Assembly: GCF_002356555.2 (NCBI RefSeq)
Contig: NZ_AP017372.2
Location: 1,776,501 to 1,840,500 of the forward strand
DNA from: Halorhodospira halochloris
Lineage (GTDB): Bacteria; Pseudomonadota; Gammaproteobacteria; Nitrococcales; Halorhodospiraceae
DNA: 64,000 bases
Direction of reading: 5' to 3'
Positions 45,181 to 54,231 of this stretch are shown here, piece after piece. Each line of letters opens with the position of its first letter. The first letter of the stretch is position 1. The position numbers and the translations under genes are program-made. A model generated the notes under the pieces. It was given only the letters and a program-made list of their open reading frames with translations. It was not told the DNA's origin and made no database searches.

Positions 45181-46074
45181 GTGCTGACCGTAACCTTCGC
45201 CCTACTCTTCTACGCTGCCACCGCCGTGCTAGTTGGCGGTTTGGTAGCGCGCCTCGCCCTGTATGCTGAGACACCGGCGCCGCTGCGCATCCCTACCACC
45301 CCAGCCCCGACCACTAAAAGCGGGGTGGCCCTGCGGGTGGCTAGCGAGGTGCTGGTCTTTTACAGCCTGTTTCGCTCCAACAAATGGATTTGGCTGCTCG
45401 GCTGGGCCATGCATATCGCCCTGCTGTTGGTAGTATTGCGCCACCTGCGCTACTTCCTCGAGCCGGTACCGCAGTGGGTAGTCTGGATCCAACCACTCGG
45501 GATCTATGCCGCCTACGCACTGATTGTAGCTCTAATCGGCCTGTGGCTAAGGCGCGTGATCATAGATCGGCTGCGCCATATCAGCAGTGTATCTGACCAT
45601 TTAATGCTCGCCCTGCTACTCGCCATAGCCCTGAGCGGCCTGGCGATCAAGCACCTGCAACCGACCGATATCGTCGCGGTTAAAGAGTTTTTCATCGGCC
45701 TGATTCGCTTTAACTGGCAGCCGCTGCCGGCCGATGCGCTGCTGCTCGGTCACCTGAGCCTAGTCTTGCTGCTGATGGTCATCTTCCCGTTCAGCAAACT
45801 ACTCCACGCCCCGGGGGTCTTTTTCAGCCCGACGCGCAATCAGCCCGACAACCCCCGCGAGCAGCGCCACCTCGCGCCGTGGGCTGCCGCTATCGAGCGT
45901 CAAGGCAATTCCGCCAGCGCCGCATCCAGCAACGCTGCCACAGCCAACGGCGCAGCGCGCGCCGATTCACCAAAAGCCCCAGGTAACCCTGGTAATCCTG
46001 GCGGCTCGGACGACCAAAGCAGCAACGCCGCCCCAGGCAATTCAGGGCAGCCAGCGCAAGGGAGGCAGTCGTGA
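45181..46074 (+). CDS. dsrM: DsrM membrane haem-b subunit
   Basis: DsrM is the NarI-like cytochrome b subunit of DsrMKJOP and exchanges electrons with quinone. Five helices and the conserved His residues (GWAMHIALLLVVLRHLRYF, HLMLALLLAIALSGLAIKH, LGHLSLVLLLMVIFPFSKLLH) are visible. An unusual C-terminal tail of about 70 residues is rich in Ala, Asn, Gly, Pro and Ser. It begins with GTG, and its stop overlaps dsrK (GTGA). Confidence 0.94.
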   Translation: MLTVTFALLFYAATAVLVGGLVARLALYAETPAPLRIPTTPAPTTKSGVALRVASEVLVFYSLFRSNKWIWLLGWAMHIALLLVVLRHLRYFLEPVPQWVVWIQPLGIYAAYALIVALIGLWLRRVIIDRLRHISSVSDHLMLALLLAIALSGLAIKHLQPTDIVAVKEFFIGLIRFNWQPLPADALLLGHLSLVLLLMVIFPFSKLLHAPGVFFSPTRNQPDNPREQRHLAPWAAAIERQGNSASAASSNAATANGAARADSPKAPGNPGNPGGSDDQSSNAAPGNSGQPAQGRQS

Positions 46075-47624
46075 GCCAGGAGACCTTTACTGCACCTCAA
46101 GTCCCGGAGGACCCTCAGGATCTGCTCACCCCACCCAATCAGCCGGGGGCGCGCGCCGACAGCCGCCCCCACATGGCCAGTGCCGAACACCAGGAAGCTC
46201 TCGACTTCCCCGGCGCTCTCCCGAGCAATTGGCAGGATATTGCCCTTGAACACTTCGAGAAGCTGCTCGAGCGCAGCCGCTCGTTGCGCGTCTATTTAGA
46301 CAGCTGTGTCCGCTGTGGGGCATGTACCGACAAGTGCCACTTCTACCTCGGCACCGGCGACCCGAAGAACATGCCGGCGGCCCGGCAAGATCTGCTGCGC
46401 GATGTCTACCGCCGCCACTTCACCCCCGCCGGACGCAACTTCCCGGGCTTAGTACGCGGCCGCGAACTGACCAAAGAGGTCCTCGACGAGTGGTTTGTCT
46501 ACTTCCATCAGTGCTCTCAGTGTCGCCGTTGCTCGGTATTCTGCCCCTACGGCATAGACACCGCCGAACTGTCGATGGCCGCGCGTGAACTGCTCGACGC
46601 CGTCGGTTACGGCCAGAAATACACTAACGAGATCATCGGTAAGGTCCACAAGATCGGCAACAACCTCGGCCTCCCCGGTCCGGCCCTAGAGGATACCCTC
46701 GAGGGATTAGAGGAGGATCTTAAGGACGATACCGGGCACGATATCCGTATCCCCCTTGATGAAGAGGGGGCCGACATACTCTTAGTCACCCCGTCGGCCG
46801 ACTTTTTCGCCGAGCCGCACGTCGACGGCCTGATGGGCTACGCCAAGGTCTTCCACCAGGCCGGGCTGTCCTGGACATTGAGCAGTTACGCCTCCGAGGC
46901 CGCCAACTTCGGCATGTTTATCGGCAATTACGAGCAGATGCGTGCGATCGCCGCGCGCATCCGCAAGGCGGCGGTGGATCTCGGCGTTAAGCGTATAGTT
47001 ATCGGCGAGTGCGGCCACGCCTGGCGGGTTGCTTACAGCTTTTGGAATACCCTGGTGGGCATCGGACAGGGGGCGGCAGAGGACGATGAGTACGCCCGCG
47101 CCCTGCAGGATCAACTCGATCCCAACTACCCCATCCCGCAGCATATCTGTGAGCTAACCGCCGACCTGCTCGAGTCAGGAGCCCTGCACCTCGACCCGAG
47201 TGCTAACGAGCATTACGGCGGGGTGACCTTCCACGACTCCTGCAATGTCGCCCGCGCCTCGCGCATGGGCGCACGCCCTGGCGGTCAGTTCGAGATACCG
47301 CGACGACTGCTGCGCGCCAGTGTACCGCGTTTTTACGAGATGGCCCCAGGCACTACCGGCGATGCCACCTTCTGCTGCGGCGGCGGAGGCGGCCTGCTCA
47401 CCGACGAGCTGATTGAGCTACGGGTCCAGGGCGCGCTACCGCGCGTGAGCGCATTACGCGAGAGCATGGAGACTTACGGCGTCGATCGCATGGTCGCGAT
47501 CTGCGCTATTTGCAAGGCTCAGTTCACTAAGGTTTTGCCCTACTACGACATCCCCCGCGACACGGTCATGAGTCTGCACGAGGCGGTAGGCAACGCCGTT
47601 CGCCTAGATCGCGGAGAAGGCTAG
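46071..47624 (+). CDS. dsrK: DsrK, HdrD-like Fe-S subunit
   Basis: DsrK (517 residues) resembles HdrD and is thought to interact with DsrC at a special cubane cluster. Two 4Fe-4S motifs (CVRCGACTDKCHF near residue 80, CSQCRRCSVFCPYG near 147) are followed by CCG-type cysteine domains (FHDSCNVARAS, FCCGGGGG, CAICKAQF). It lies on the cytoplasmic side, attached to DsrM. The GTG start overlaps the dsrM stop. Confidence 0.95.
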   Translation: MSQETFTAPQVPEDPQDLLTPPNQPGARADSRPHMASAEHQEALDFPGALPSNWQDIALEHFEKLLERSRSLRVYLDSCVRCGACTDKCHFYLGTGDPKNMPAARQDLLRDVYRRHFTPAGRNFPGLVRGRELTKEVLDEWFVYFHQCSQCRRCSVFCPYGIDTAELSMAARELLDAVGYGQKYTNEIIGKVHKIGNNLGLPGPALEDTLEGLEEDLKDDTGHDIRIPLDEEGADILLVTPSADFFAEPHVDGLMGYAKVFHQAGLSWTLSSYASEAANFGMFIGNYEQMRAIAARIRKAAVDLGVKRIVIGECGHAWRVAYSFWNTLVGIGQGAAEDDEYARALQDQLDPNYPIPQHICELTADLLESGALHLDPSANEHYGGVTFHDSCNVARASRMGARPGGQFEIPRRLLRASVPRFYEMAPGTTGDATFCCGGGGGLLTDELIELRVQGALPRVSALRESMETYGVDRMVAICAICKAQFTKVLPYYDIPRDTVMSLHEAVGNAVRLDRGEG

Positions 47625-47659
47625 CAACAGCGCACAGGTTTATAACGGGAGATAACAAG

Positions 47660-49600
47660 ATGGCGAGCAACGCTGAGCAGATGTACACCTTCCGCCGCTA
47701 TGAAGAGGGCGCTAAGGGGCCGCGGTCATGGCGCGAGCAGATCTTCCACGCCGGCAGGTCACACCAGTGCCCGACCTACGTCCACCGCACCCCGCCCTGC
47801 CAGAGCAATTGCCCGGCCGGAGAGGATATCCGCGGCTGGCTACAGATCGCCCGCGGCCTGCAGCGCCCCGATCCAGAGCAGGACTGGCAGGCCCTGGCCT
47901 TTACCCGGCTCAGTGAAGCCAATCCGTTTCCCGCTATCATGGGCCGGGTCTGTCCGGCACCTTGCCAGCAGGGCTGTAACCGCCGCGTAGTCGACGATCA
48001 CATCGCCATCAACGCCATCGAGCACACCATCGGTGACTACGCCCGCGAGCACGGCCTCAGCCTCGGCCAACCGGGACCTGACAGCGGTCAGCATGTTGCT
48101 ATCATCGGCGGCGGTCCAGCCGGACTGGCTGCGGCCTATCAACTACGCAAACGCGGCCACCGCTGCACGATATTCGAGGCCCAAGCCGAACTCGGCGGTA
48201 TGATGCGCTACGGCATCCCCGGCTACCGAGTGCCGCGCCAAGTTCTCGATACCGAGATCGAACGTATTCTTGCCCTCGGCGTTGAAGTCCGCTGCAGCAC
48301 CCGGGTCGGCTCTGATATCAGCCTTGAGCAGCTTGACAACGACTACGCTGCCGTAATCTGGGCCCTCGGCACCCACGAAGGCCGCCCGTTACCGGTTGAG
48401 GGGTGGGACGACACCCCTAACTGCCTCACCGGGGTCGAATTCCTGCGCGCCTTTAATGAGGGCCGGCTAGCCGCGGTTAGCGATCGCATCCTAGTGATCG
48501 GTGGCGGTGACACCTCGGTCGATGTCGCCTCGGTTGCCCGTCGTCTCGGTTACAGCGCCGATCTGCCCGATGAGGACAACCCCGAACACGCCGTGCTCGG
48601 CTATACCGCCCACGATGCCGCGAGCATAGCAGCGCGGGGAGGAGCCGAAGTGACCTTGACCTCGCTCTTTCCGCGGGAGCAAATGACCGCCTCCGAACAC
48701 GAGATAGAGGACGCGCTGCGCGAAGGTGTCGATCTACGTGACGGTGTCATGCCCATCGCCATCATCCACGATGATGACGGCCGCGCTAAGGCGCTACGCT
48801 TTGCCCAGTGCCAGATCGATAAGGGGCAACCGCAGCCAATCGACGGCACCGAATTCACCATCGAGGCAGATCTGATTATCGCCGCCATCGGCCAAAAAGG
48901 TAATCTTCAGGGGGTTGAGGAGCTAGATAACGGCCACGGCTTTATCGACGCTGGTAAAAACTACCAGGTCCCCGGTCGCCCGGGCCACTTCGTCGCCGGC
49001 GATATCATTCGCCCCCACCTGCTGACTACCGCGGTCGGCCAAGCTGCCAGCGCGGTACATAGCCTCGACGCCTATCTCCGCCACGGCGAACCGGCGCGCC
49101 TACCCAAGATCAATGTCCATCACTTCAATCTGCTTGAGGAGTTACGCCACGCCGAGCGCGAACCAGAGCCGTACGACTCGGCATCGACCCGCGGCACGGA
49201 TACAGCAGCTTTCGCCGTCCACAATTACGAGGATCGCGGCCACGCCGAGGTTATCCGCCACGATCGACTCTACCTCGGCTACTTTAAACCTGGACAGCGG
49301 GCGGTACGCGAGCGGCGCGAAATCGATGAAGAGCAGGTGATTGGCGATTTCAACGAGAGGCTGCAGCCCCTGCCTGCCGAACAGGCCCAAGGCGAGGCTA
49401 AACGCTGCATGAGCTGCGGGCTTTGCTTTGAGTGCGATAACTGCGTCGCCTACTGCCCACAAAGCGCGGTCAAGCGCTTCCCCAAAGCCCAGCGCAGCGT
49501 CGGCCGTTACGTCTTTACTGATTACAGCAGCTGTGTTGGCTGTCACATTTGCCGCGACGTCTGCCCTACCGGCTTTATCGAAATGGGGCTCGGTGAATAG
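47660..49600 (+). CDS. dsrL: DsrL, NAD(P)H:acceptor oxidoreductase
   Basis: DsrL (646 residues) is the flavoprotein partner of DsrAB in sulfur oxidisers and passes electrons to NAD(P)+. In order it has an N-terminal Fe-S region (CQSNCPAGEDIRGWL, CPAPCQQGCNRR), an FAD site (IIGGGPAGLAAAYQLRKRG), a nucleotide site (VIGGGDTSVDVASVARRLG) and a C-terminal double ferredoxin (CMSCGLCFECDNCVAYCP, CVGCHICRDVCPTG). A foldback copy follows it within the operon. Confidence 0.95.
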   Translation: MASNAEQMYTFRRYEEGAKGPRSWREQIFHAGRSHQCPTYVHRTPPCQSNCPAGEDIRGWLQIARGLQRPDPEQDWQALAFTRLSEANPFPAIMGRVCPAPCQQGCNRRVVDDHIAINAIEHTIGDYAREHGLSLGQPGPDSGQHVAIIGGGPAGLAAAYQLRKRGHRCTIFEAQAELGGMMRYGIPGYRVPRQVLDTEIERILALGVEVRCSTRVGSDISLEQLDNDYAAVIWALGTHEGRPLPVEGWDDTPNCLTGVEFLRAFNEGRLAAVSDRILVIGGGDTSVDVASVARRLGYSADLPDEDNPEHAVLGYTAHDAASIAARGGAEVTLTSLFPREQMTASEHEIEDALREGVDLRDGVMPIAIIHDDDGRAKALRFAQCQIDKGQPQPIDGTEFTIEADLIIAAIGQKGNLQGVEELDNGHGFIDAGKNYQVPGRPGHFVAGDIIRPHLLTTAVGQAASAVHSLDAYLRHGEPARLPKINVHHFNLLEELRHAEREPEPYDSASTRGTDTAAFAVHNYEDRGHAEVIRHDRLYLGYFKPGQRAVRERREIDEEQVIGDFNERLQPLPAEQAQGEAKRCMSCGLCFECDNCVAYCPQSAVKRFPKAQRSVGRYVFTDYSSCVGCHICRDVCPTGFIEMGLGE

Positions 49601-49608
49601 TGCTGAAA

Positions 49609-49745
49609 GGAACCTTTAAAAGCTCCCCGGAGCCATTATCTACCCCGGTGTGGAGGTCTTGGCGCCAGGGATGGCGCCATGAAGCCTCCAAGGATGGATT
49701 CACGGCGTCCTCCAAACCGGGGTAGCTAATGGCTCCGGAGGAGCG
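49609..49745 (-). repeat. foldback element, copy 14 (between dsrL and dsrJ)
   Basis: The left arm (GGAACCTTTAAAAGCTCCCC...GGTGTGGAGG, 49609-49656) and right arm (CCTCCAAACCGGGGTAGCTAATGGCTCCGG...) pair for about 32 bp, then diverge. Both arms carry TACCCC / GGGGTA where most copies have TGCCCC / GGGGCA. The core is reversed. It must be transcribed with the dsr operon. Confidence 0.92.
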
Positions 49746-49815
49746 TTGAGTTTTCTTAAGAGTGGGGCTAGAAGCACCTTGGAGAAAAGAGCTGGAACAG
49801 CGGGGAGGAATAGTC

Positions 49816-50223
49816 ATGGCAGGCGTGCATAGACTGCTCTGGGCGGCGGTTGCGGTAGGCGGACTGTTCGTCGTCGCCGGCGCGGCTGCTCTTCTCGGCG
49901 ATCGCGACACCACCGCCCCGCAGCCAGAGTTTAGCGCTGCCGGCGAGTGTATAACCGCAACCGAGCAAATGCGCCGCGAACATCCGCATCTGCTTGCCGA
50001 GCGTATGCACCAATCGGTGCGTGAGGGCAAACGCGATGCAGAGCAAAGCATGCACGGCTGTGTCGACTGCCATGCGACACCTCCGGAGGAGCAGGAGGCT
50101 GGCGCCGACCCGATGCAGTTTTGCAGCAGCTGCCATGACTATACCGGAGTGCAGATCGGCTGTTTCAACTGCCACGCTGACGGCAGCAATCCAGACAATT
50201 ACGGCAGCAGCCCAGACAACTGA
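49816..50223 (+). CDS. dsrJ: DsrJ periplasmic trihaem cytochrome
   Basis: DsrJ (135 residues) is the periplasmic cytochrome c of DsrMKJOP. An uncleaved signal anchor (LLWAAVAVGGLFVVAGAAAL) is followed by three CXXCH motifs (CVDCH, CSSCH, CFNCH). An extra Cys (GECITATEQMRREH) may be the His/Cys ligand typical of DsrJ. ATG 49816 follows GGGGAGGA. Confidence 0.94.
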   Translation: MAGVHRLLWAAVAVGGLFVVAGAAALLGDRDTTAPQPEFSAAGECITATEQMRREHPHLLAERMHQSVREGKRDAEQSMHGCVDCHATPPEEQEAGADPMQFCSSCHDYTGVQIGCFNCHADGSNPDNYGSSPDN

Positions 50224-50234
50224 GGAGAAAGACC

Positions 50235-51005
50235 ATGAGCAGGGAACCAAGCAACTGCCCTAGCCGCCGTCGCTTTCTGCTCCAAGCCTTAGGGGCGGGC
50301 GGCGCGGTTGCCGGCATGACTATCGCCCCTGGGGTTGTACTAATCAGTACCGCTGCCGAGACGAACGAGCCGACCGCCAAGCCTGGCGCGGGTGCCGACG
50401 CTGCTAAACGCTGGGGGCTGCTTATCGATACCCGGCGCTGCGCTGAAGATTGCTCGGCCTGTATCAGCGCCTGTCGGCAAGAGAATGGCTGGGAGGAGCC
50501 GCGCGATCCCGATAAGGACCCGCAGTGGATTCGCAAGATGAAACTCACCGATCAGCGCGAGGAGCCGATATCACTTCCGCTGATGTGTCAGCACTGCAAA
50601 CACCCGCCGTGCGCCTCGGTCTGCCCGACCCAAGCCACCTTCAAGCGCGCCGACGGGATCGTGCTAGTCGACAAACACCGCTGCATCGGCTGTCGCTACT
50701 GCATGATTGCCTGCCCCTTTCAGGCGCGCTTCATGCCCCAACGCCCGCTCGGCACCGCCTCACCCAACCATCCGCGCGCAAAGGGAGCGGCTGAGGGCTG
50801 TACCTTATGCGTGCAGCGGATTGATCGCGGCGAGCAGCCGGCCTGCGTCGAGCGCTGCGCCGAGCAAGGTAATAAGGCTCTGCTCTTCGGTGATCTGAAC
50901 GACCCCCAAAGCTCTATCAGCCAGGCCCTTAGACAGTCCGGCGGCAGCACCATTCGCGCTGAACTTCGCCTAGAGCCGGCAGTGCACTATCAAGGCATCG
51001 TCTGA
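50235..51005 (+). CDS. dsrO: DsrO periplasmic Fe-S subunit
   Basis: DsrO (256 residues) is exported by the Tat system, as shown by the N-terminal SRRRFLLQALGAGGAVAG. It carries four 4Fe-4S motifs (CSACISACRQENGW, CQHCKHPPCASVCP, CIGCRYCMIACP, CTLCVQ with CVERC). It links DsrJ and DsrP on the periplasmic side. It starts 12 bases after the dsrJ stop. Confidence 0.95.
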   Translation: MSREPSNCPSRRRFLLQALGAGGAVAGMTIAPGVVLISTAAETNEPTAKPGAGADAAKRWGLLIDTRRCAEDCSACISACRQENGWEEPRDPDKDPQWIRKMKLTDQREEPISLPLMCQHCKHPPCASVCPTQATFKRADGIVLVDKHRCIGCRYCMIACPFQARFMPQRPLGTASPNHPRAKGAAEGCTLCVQRIDRGEQPACVERCAEQGNKALLFGDLNDPQSSISQALRQSGGSTIRAELRLEPAVHYQGIV

Positions 51006-51028
51006 GCAGCGGCGAGAGGAGGAAGAGC

Positions 51029-52222
51029 ATGGCGTCACGCACCCACTATCATTGTCTAGGCTATAGCTCCCCGGGGTTTTGGCTAAGTAGCGCTGCCTGT
51101 GCCACCCTGGCCCTCGCCGGTGCCGGCACAGCGCTCTATCTCATGCTGCTCGGCCACCACGTCACAGGTATGGGGACCCAATTAGTCTGGGGGATACCCC
51201 ACGTCTTCGCCCTGACCCTGATCCTCACCGGTGCCGGCGCCCTAGCCATTGCCGCTAGCTCCCAGGTCACTAAGCTCAGCAGCGGCGCAGCGCTGCAGCC
51301 GCTTACCCGGCTCGGCGCCATAGTCGCCAGCGCCTTACTAATCGGCGGCTTGGCTGTGTTGGTATTTGACCTTGGCCGACCGCTGCAACTGCCAGTAACC
51401 TTCCAGCACTTTAATTTTAGCTCCAGCTTCGCGCGCAATATCCTCTTCTATCTCGGCTTCTTTGCCATAGTCGGGCTGCTGCTGTGGACTCAGTTCGATC
51501 CGGCGATGCGCCGCTTCTCGCGCGCTGCCGGCTGGTTGGCAATTATTTGGCCACTCTTGCTCGCTGCTAATGTCGGCTCCATATTCGCCCTTCTCAGTGC
51601 TCACGAGGCCTATCGCGGCGGCTTAATGATCCCGCTGCTATTTAGCGCCGGGCTAACTTACGGCAGTGCCGCCTTGCTTCTAGCCTGGCTCGCGGTCCAC
51701 TACCACTCACCTAACGCCGCTAGTCAGCCGGTGAGCGAGCGCTTGAGCTCTCTGCTCGCGCTGTTTATCGGCGCCCATGCCTCGATACTCATCGTCCACG
51801 TGCTCAGCATGTTCTACATGCCGGCTTATCGTGACGCAGCCAGTTTCCTCCTCATCGACGGTGGCATCTACCCGGTCATCTTCTGGCTTGGGCAGGTGCT
51901 CACCGGTATGATCATCCCCTCTCTCCTCCTGCTGTCGGGGGTGGCCCGCAGGCATGCCGGGTTGCTCGCCATAACGGCGGGTCTGGTGCTGCTTGGTGGG
52001 CTAGCCCATCTTTTCGTGATGGTCGTCGGCGCCCAAGCGCACCCATTGTCGATATTTCCCGGCTATGAGGTGACAGGCGCCGTCTTCGATGGGGAGGCTT
52101 TCTATTATTCACCTAGTCTATGGGAGTGGTTATTGGGGATTAGCGGTGCCGCAATAGCCACACTGATCGTCCTCATCGGGCTACGCATACTCCCGCTTAC
52201 CCCTTACTATAGGGGGCCATGA
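51029..52222 (+). CDS. dsrP: DsrP NrfD-family membrane subunit
   Basis: DsrP (397 residues) is a polytopic membrane protein of the NrfD/PsrC type with about ten helices. It exchanges electrons between quinone and DsrO/DsrJ. Hydrophobic segments are evident throughout, with conserved-looking LVFDLGRPLQLP and VLSMFYMP motifs. Its stop overlaps dsrN (ATGA). Confidence 0.93.
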   Translation: MASRTHYHCLGYSSPGFWLSSAACATLALAGAGTALYLMLLGHHVTGMGTQLVWGIPHVFALTLILTGAGALAIAASSQVTKLSSGAALQPLTRLGAIVASALLIGGLAVLVFDLGRPLQLPVTFQHFNFSSSFARNILFYLGFFAIVGLLLWTQFDPAMRRFSRAAGWLAIIWPLLLAANVGSIFALLSAHEAYRGGLMIPLLFSAGLTYGSAALLLAWLAVHYHSPNAASQPVSERLSSLLALFIGAHASILIVHVLSMFYMPAYRDAASFLLIDGGIYPVIFWLGQVLTGMIIPSLLLLSGVARRHAGLLAITAGLVLLGGLAHLFVMVVGAQAHPLSIFPGYEVTGAVFDGEAFYYSPSLWEWLLGISGAAIATLIVLIGLRILPLTPYYRGP

Positions 52223-53796
52223 GCCGAATATATATCTCAGCCCTACATAAATCGTCGGGCAAAACAACACTCGCCATCGGCATCACCGCGGCGCTCAGCG
52301 CTCGCGATGTGACCGTGCAACCCTATAAGCGCGGCCCCGACTATATCGACCCGGGCTGGCTCAGCTTGGCGGCAGGAAGGCCTTGCCATAATCTCGATTT
52401 CCATACCCAGAGCACGGCGGAACTGCTGAGCAGTGTTGCTGAGACCGCCGCGCAGTTCGCCCTGATTGAGGGCAATAAGGGGCTCCACGACGGCACTGAT
52501 GCACAGGGCAAAGACAGTAACGCCGCCCTCGCTGCCTTGTTGCAGACGCCGGTTGTGCTGGTAGTTGACTGTCGCGGCATGACCCGCGGCATCGCCCCGA
52601 CCTTGCTCGGCCATAGCCAGTTTGATCCGCGCATCCAGGTCTCCGGGGTAATCCTCAATCGGGTTGCCGGCAGTCGCCACGAGCGCAAACTCCGGCAAGC
52701 TGTGGAGCAATACACCGACATCAGCGTCCTCGGGGCTATCCCCGATCAAAGCGAATTAGCCATCGCCGCCCCCTACCTCGGCCTGGTGCCGGCCCCGGAG
52801 CAACGGGAGCAAGCGCAGCGGACAATTCGCACCATCGCCGCGGTAACCGCTGAACATGTCGATCTCGAGCAGACTCTTTCTATAGGACGCCTTGAAAAAC
52901 TCACTCGATCTGACTGGTTGCCCGGGTGTGAAGGACGCCGTGAATCCATCCCTGGAGGCTTCACAGCGCCATCCCTGGCGCCAAGACCTTCACCCCGGGA
53001 CAACCAGTCAGACCGGTGGAATCCTGCAAGTTGCCCCATAGGCCGCAAACAAGAGCCGAGCCGCGCGCCATCCGTGGAGTCACACCCTCCACCGCGGCAC
53101 TATGAGCAGCCCTCGCAGGCTGAGGCTACTCTGCGCTTGGGTGTGGCTTACGATCAGGCCTTCAACTTCTATTACCCCGGCGATTTGCAGGCACTGCAAG
53201 CGGCGGGGGCCGAGTTGGTCTGGATCGATATGCTCAGCGCGCCCGAGTTACCACCGCAGCTCGACGGTCTACTCATCGGCGGCGGCTTCCCCGAGCGTCA
53301 CGCCGCCGCGCTGGCTGCTAATGAATCGATGCGGGCTTCGGTATCCGCTGCGGCGCTAGTCGGACTACCGATCTACGCCGAATGCGGCGGCCTTATGTAC
53401 CTCTGCCAGCACTTGACCATCGGGGACGCCACCTATCCCATGGCCGGGCTATTCCCGCTGACTATCGCCATGAACCGTAAACCGCAGGGGCACGGTTATG
53501 TGCGCCTGCAAGTCAATCCATCTGCGCCGTGGTCGCCCGCAGCGCCGGGACAAAACGAACTGCCGGCTCACGAGTTCCACTACTCGGCGCTAGCCGCCGC
53601 AGCTCCCCGCGATGCTGAGTCGACCTTTACCTATGCCTACCAGATACAAGGCGGAAGCGGACTCGGCAACGGTCATGACGGTCTGGTAAAGGCCAACACC
53701 ATGGCCAGTTATGCCCATTTGCGGCACACTCAGGCTAGCCCGTGGGCGGATAATTTCATCGCTTTCCTCAGGCGAGCCTCTAAAACTACCCCCTGA
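52219..53796 (+). CDS. dsrN: DsrN, sirohaem amidase / cobyrinate a,c-diamide synthase family, with in-frame foldback insertion
   Basis: DsrN is thought to amidate sirohaem for DsrAB with glutamine and ATP. The N-terminal P-loop domain (ISALHKSSGKTTLAIGI, KRGPDYIDPGW, IEGNKGLHDG) ends near residue 225. The C-terminal glutamine amidotransferase domain starts near 300 (LGVAYDQAFNFYYPGDLQAL) and holds the nucleophile in YAECGGLMYL. The linker between them contains a complete foldback element (52910-53011, exactly 34 codons, residues about 231-264) read without a stop. The last codons (SKTTP) and the stop also lie in an element arm. At 525 residues it is longer than usual for the family. Confidence 0.93.
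   Translation: MSRIYISALHKSSGKTTLAIGITAALSARDVTVQPYKRGPDYIDPGWLSLAAGRPCHNLDFHTQSTAELLSSVAETAAQFALIEGNKGLHDGTDAQGKDSNAALAALLQTPVVLVVDCRGMTRGIAPTLLGHSQFDPRIQVSGVILNRVAGSRHERKLRQAVEQYTDISVLGAIPDQSELAIAAPYLGLVPAPEQREQAQRTIRTIAAVTAEHVDLEQTLSIGRLEKLTRSDWLPGCEGRRESIPGGFTAPSLAPRPSPRDNQSDRWNPASCPIGRKQEPSRAPSVESHPPPRHYEQPSQAEATLRLGVAYDQAFNFYYPGDLQALQAAGAELVWIDMLSAPELPPQLDGLLIGGGFPERHAAALAANESMRASVSAAALVGLPIYAECGGLMYLCQHLTIGDATYPMAGLFPLTIAMNRKPQGHGYVRLQVNPSAPWSPAAPGQNELPAHEFHYSALAAAAPRDAESTFTYAYQIQGGSGLGNGHDGLVKANTMASYAHLRHTQASPWADNFIAFLRRASKTTP
52910..53011 (+). repeat. foldback element, copy 15 (in frame inside dsrN)
   Basis: Arms 52910-52934 (CTGACTGGTTGCCCGGG...) and 52987-53011 are complementary over 25 bp with about three mismatches and flank a forward core. 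The arms are shorter than in other copies. The length is 102 bp, a multiple of three, and the reading frame stays open. The encoded residues include GCEGRRESIPGGFTAPSLAP. Confidence 0.96.
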
Positions 53797-53968
53797 GGGA
53801 ACCTCTAAAACTTCGCCGGCGCCACCATCCGCCCCGGTGTGGAGGACGCCGTGAATCCATCCCTGGAGGCTTCATGGCGCTATCCCTGGCGCCAAGACCT
53901 CCACACCGGGGCGGATGGTGGCGCCGGCGAAGTTTTAGAGGCCACCCTGAGCCATTTGGCTGCCCCGA
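53776..53968 (+). repeat. old foldback arm split by copy 16
   Basis: GCCTCTAAAACTACCCCCTGAG (from 53776) and, after copy 16, CCCTGAGCCATTTGGCTGCCCC (from 53945) together reproduce one typical left arm. CCCTGAG occurs at both junctions (53791-53797 and 53945-53951). The rest of the older element is missing. The dsrN stop codon lies within this arm. Confidence 0.75.
53798..53944 (+). repeat. foldback element, copy 16 (perfect 44-bp arms, nested)
   Basis: Arms 53802-53845 and 53898-53941 are perfectly complementary over 44 bp (outer CCTCTAAAACTTCGCCGG, inner GGTGTGGAGG). The core is forward. It lies inside an older element arm and is bordered by a CCCTGAG direct repeat, so it looks recently inserted. 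Confidence 0.96.
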
Positions 53969-54231
53969 AAAGCTTATAAAGTAGGTCAGGCTGATCCGCT
54001 CGCGTCATAAATACTGCAGGCCCTTCCCTTTTGCCCATTTGTATGTATATAGTCTAATAAATGGTTGCACTGAAGATTGGCAGCCCGCAACCATAAGCAA
54101 AACAAACTTTAACAATAAAAAAAGCCGTTACAGACAGCGCAAAAAACCATAAAAATAGCGTTGGCAAACCTATAACAGCAAAGAATAAAAACAATAATAC
54201 AAGTTAATCTGCTGCCGCAGGAGGAGAGACC
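53969..54231. other. AT-rich leader of the sensor kinase gene
   Basis: No gene is seen. The region is strikingly AT-rich for this genome, with many A-tracts between 54100 and 54210, and should hold the promoter of the two-component genes. TATAGTCTAATAA near 54047 is a possible -10 region. Regulator sites cannot be named from reading alone. Confidence 0.4.
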
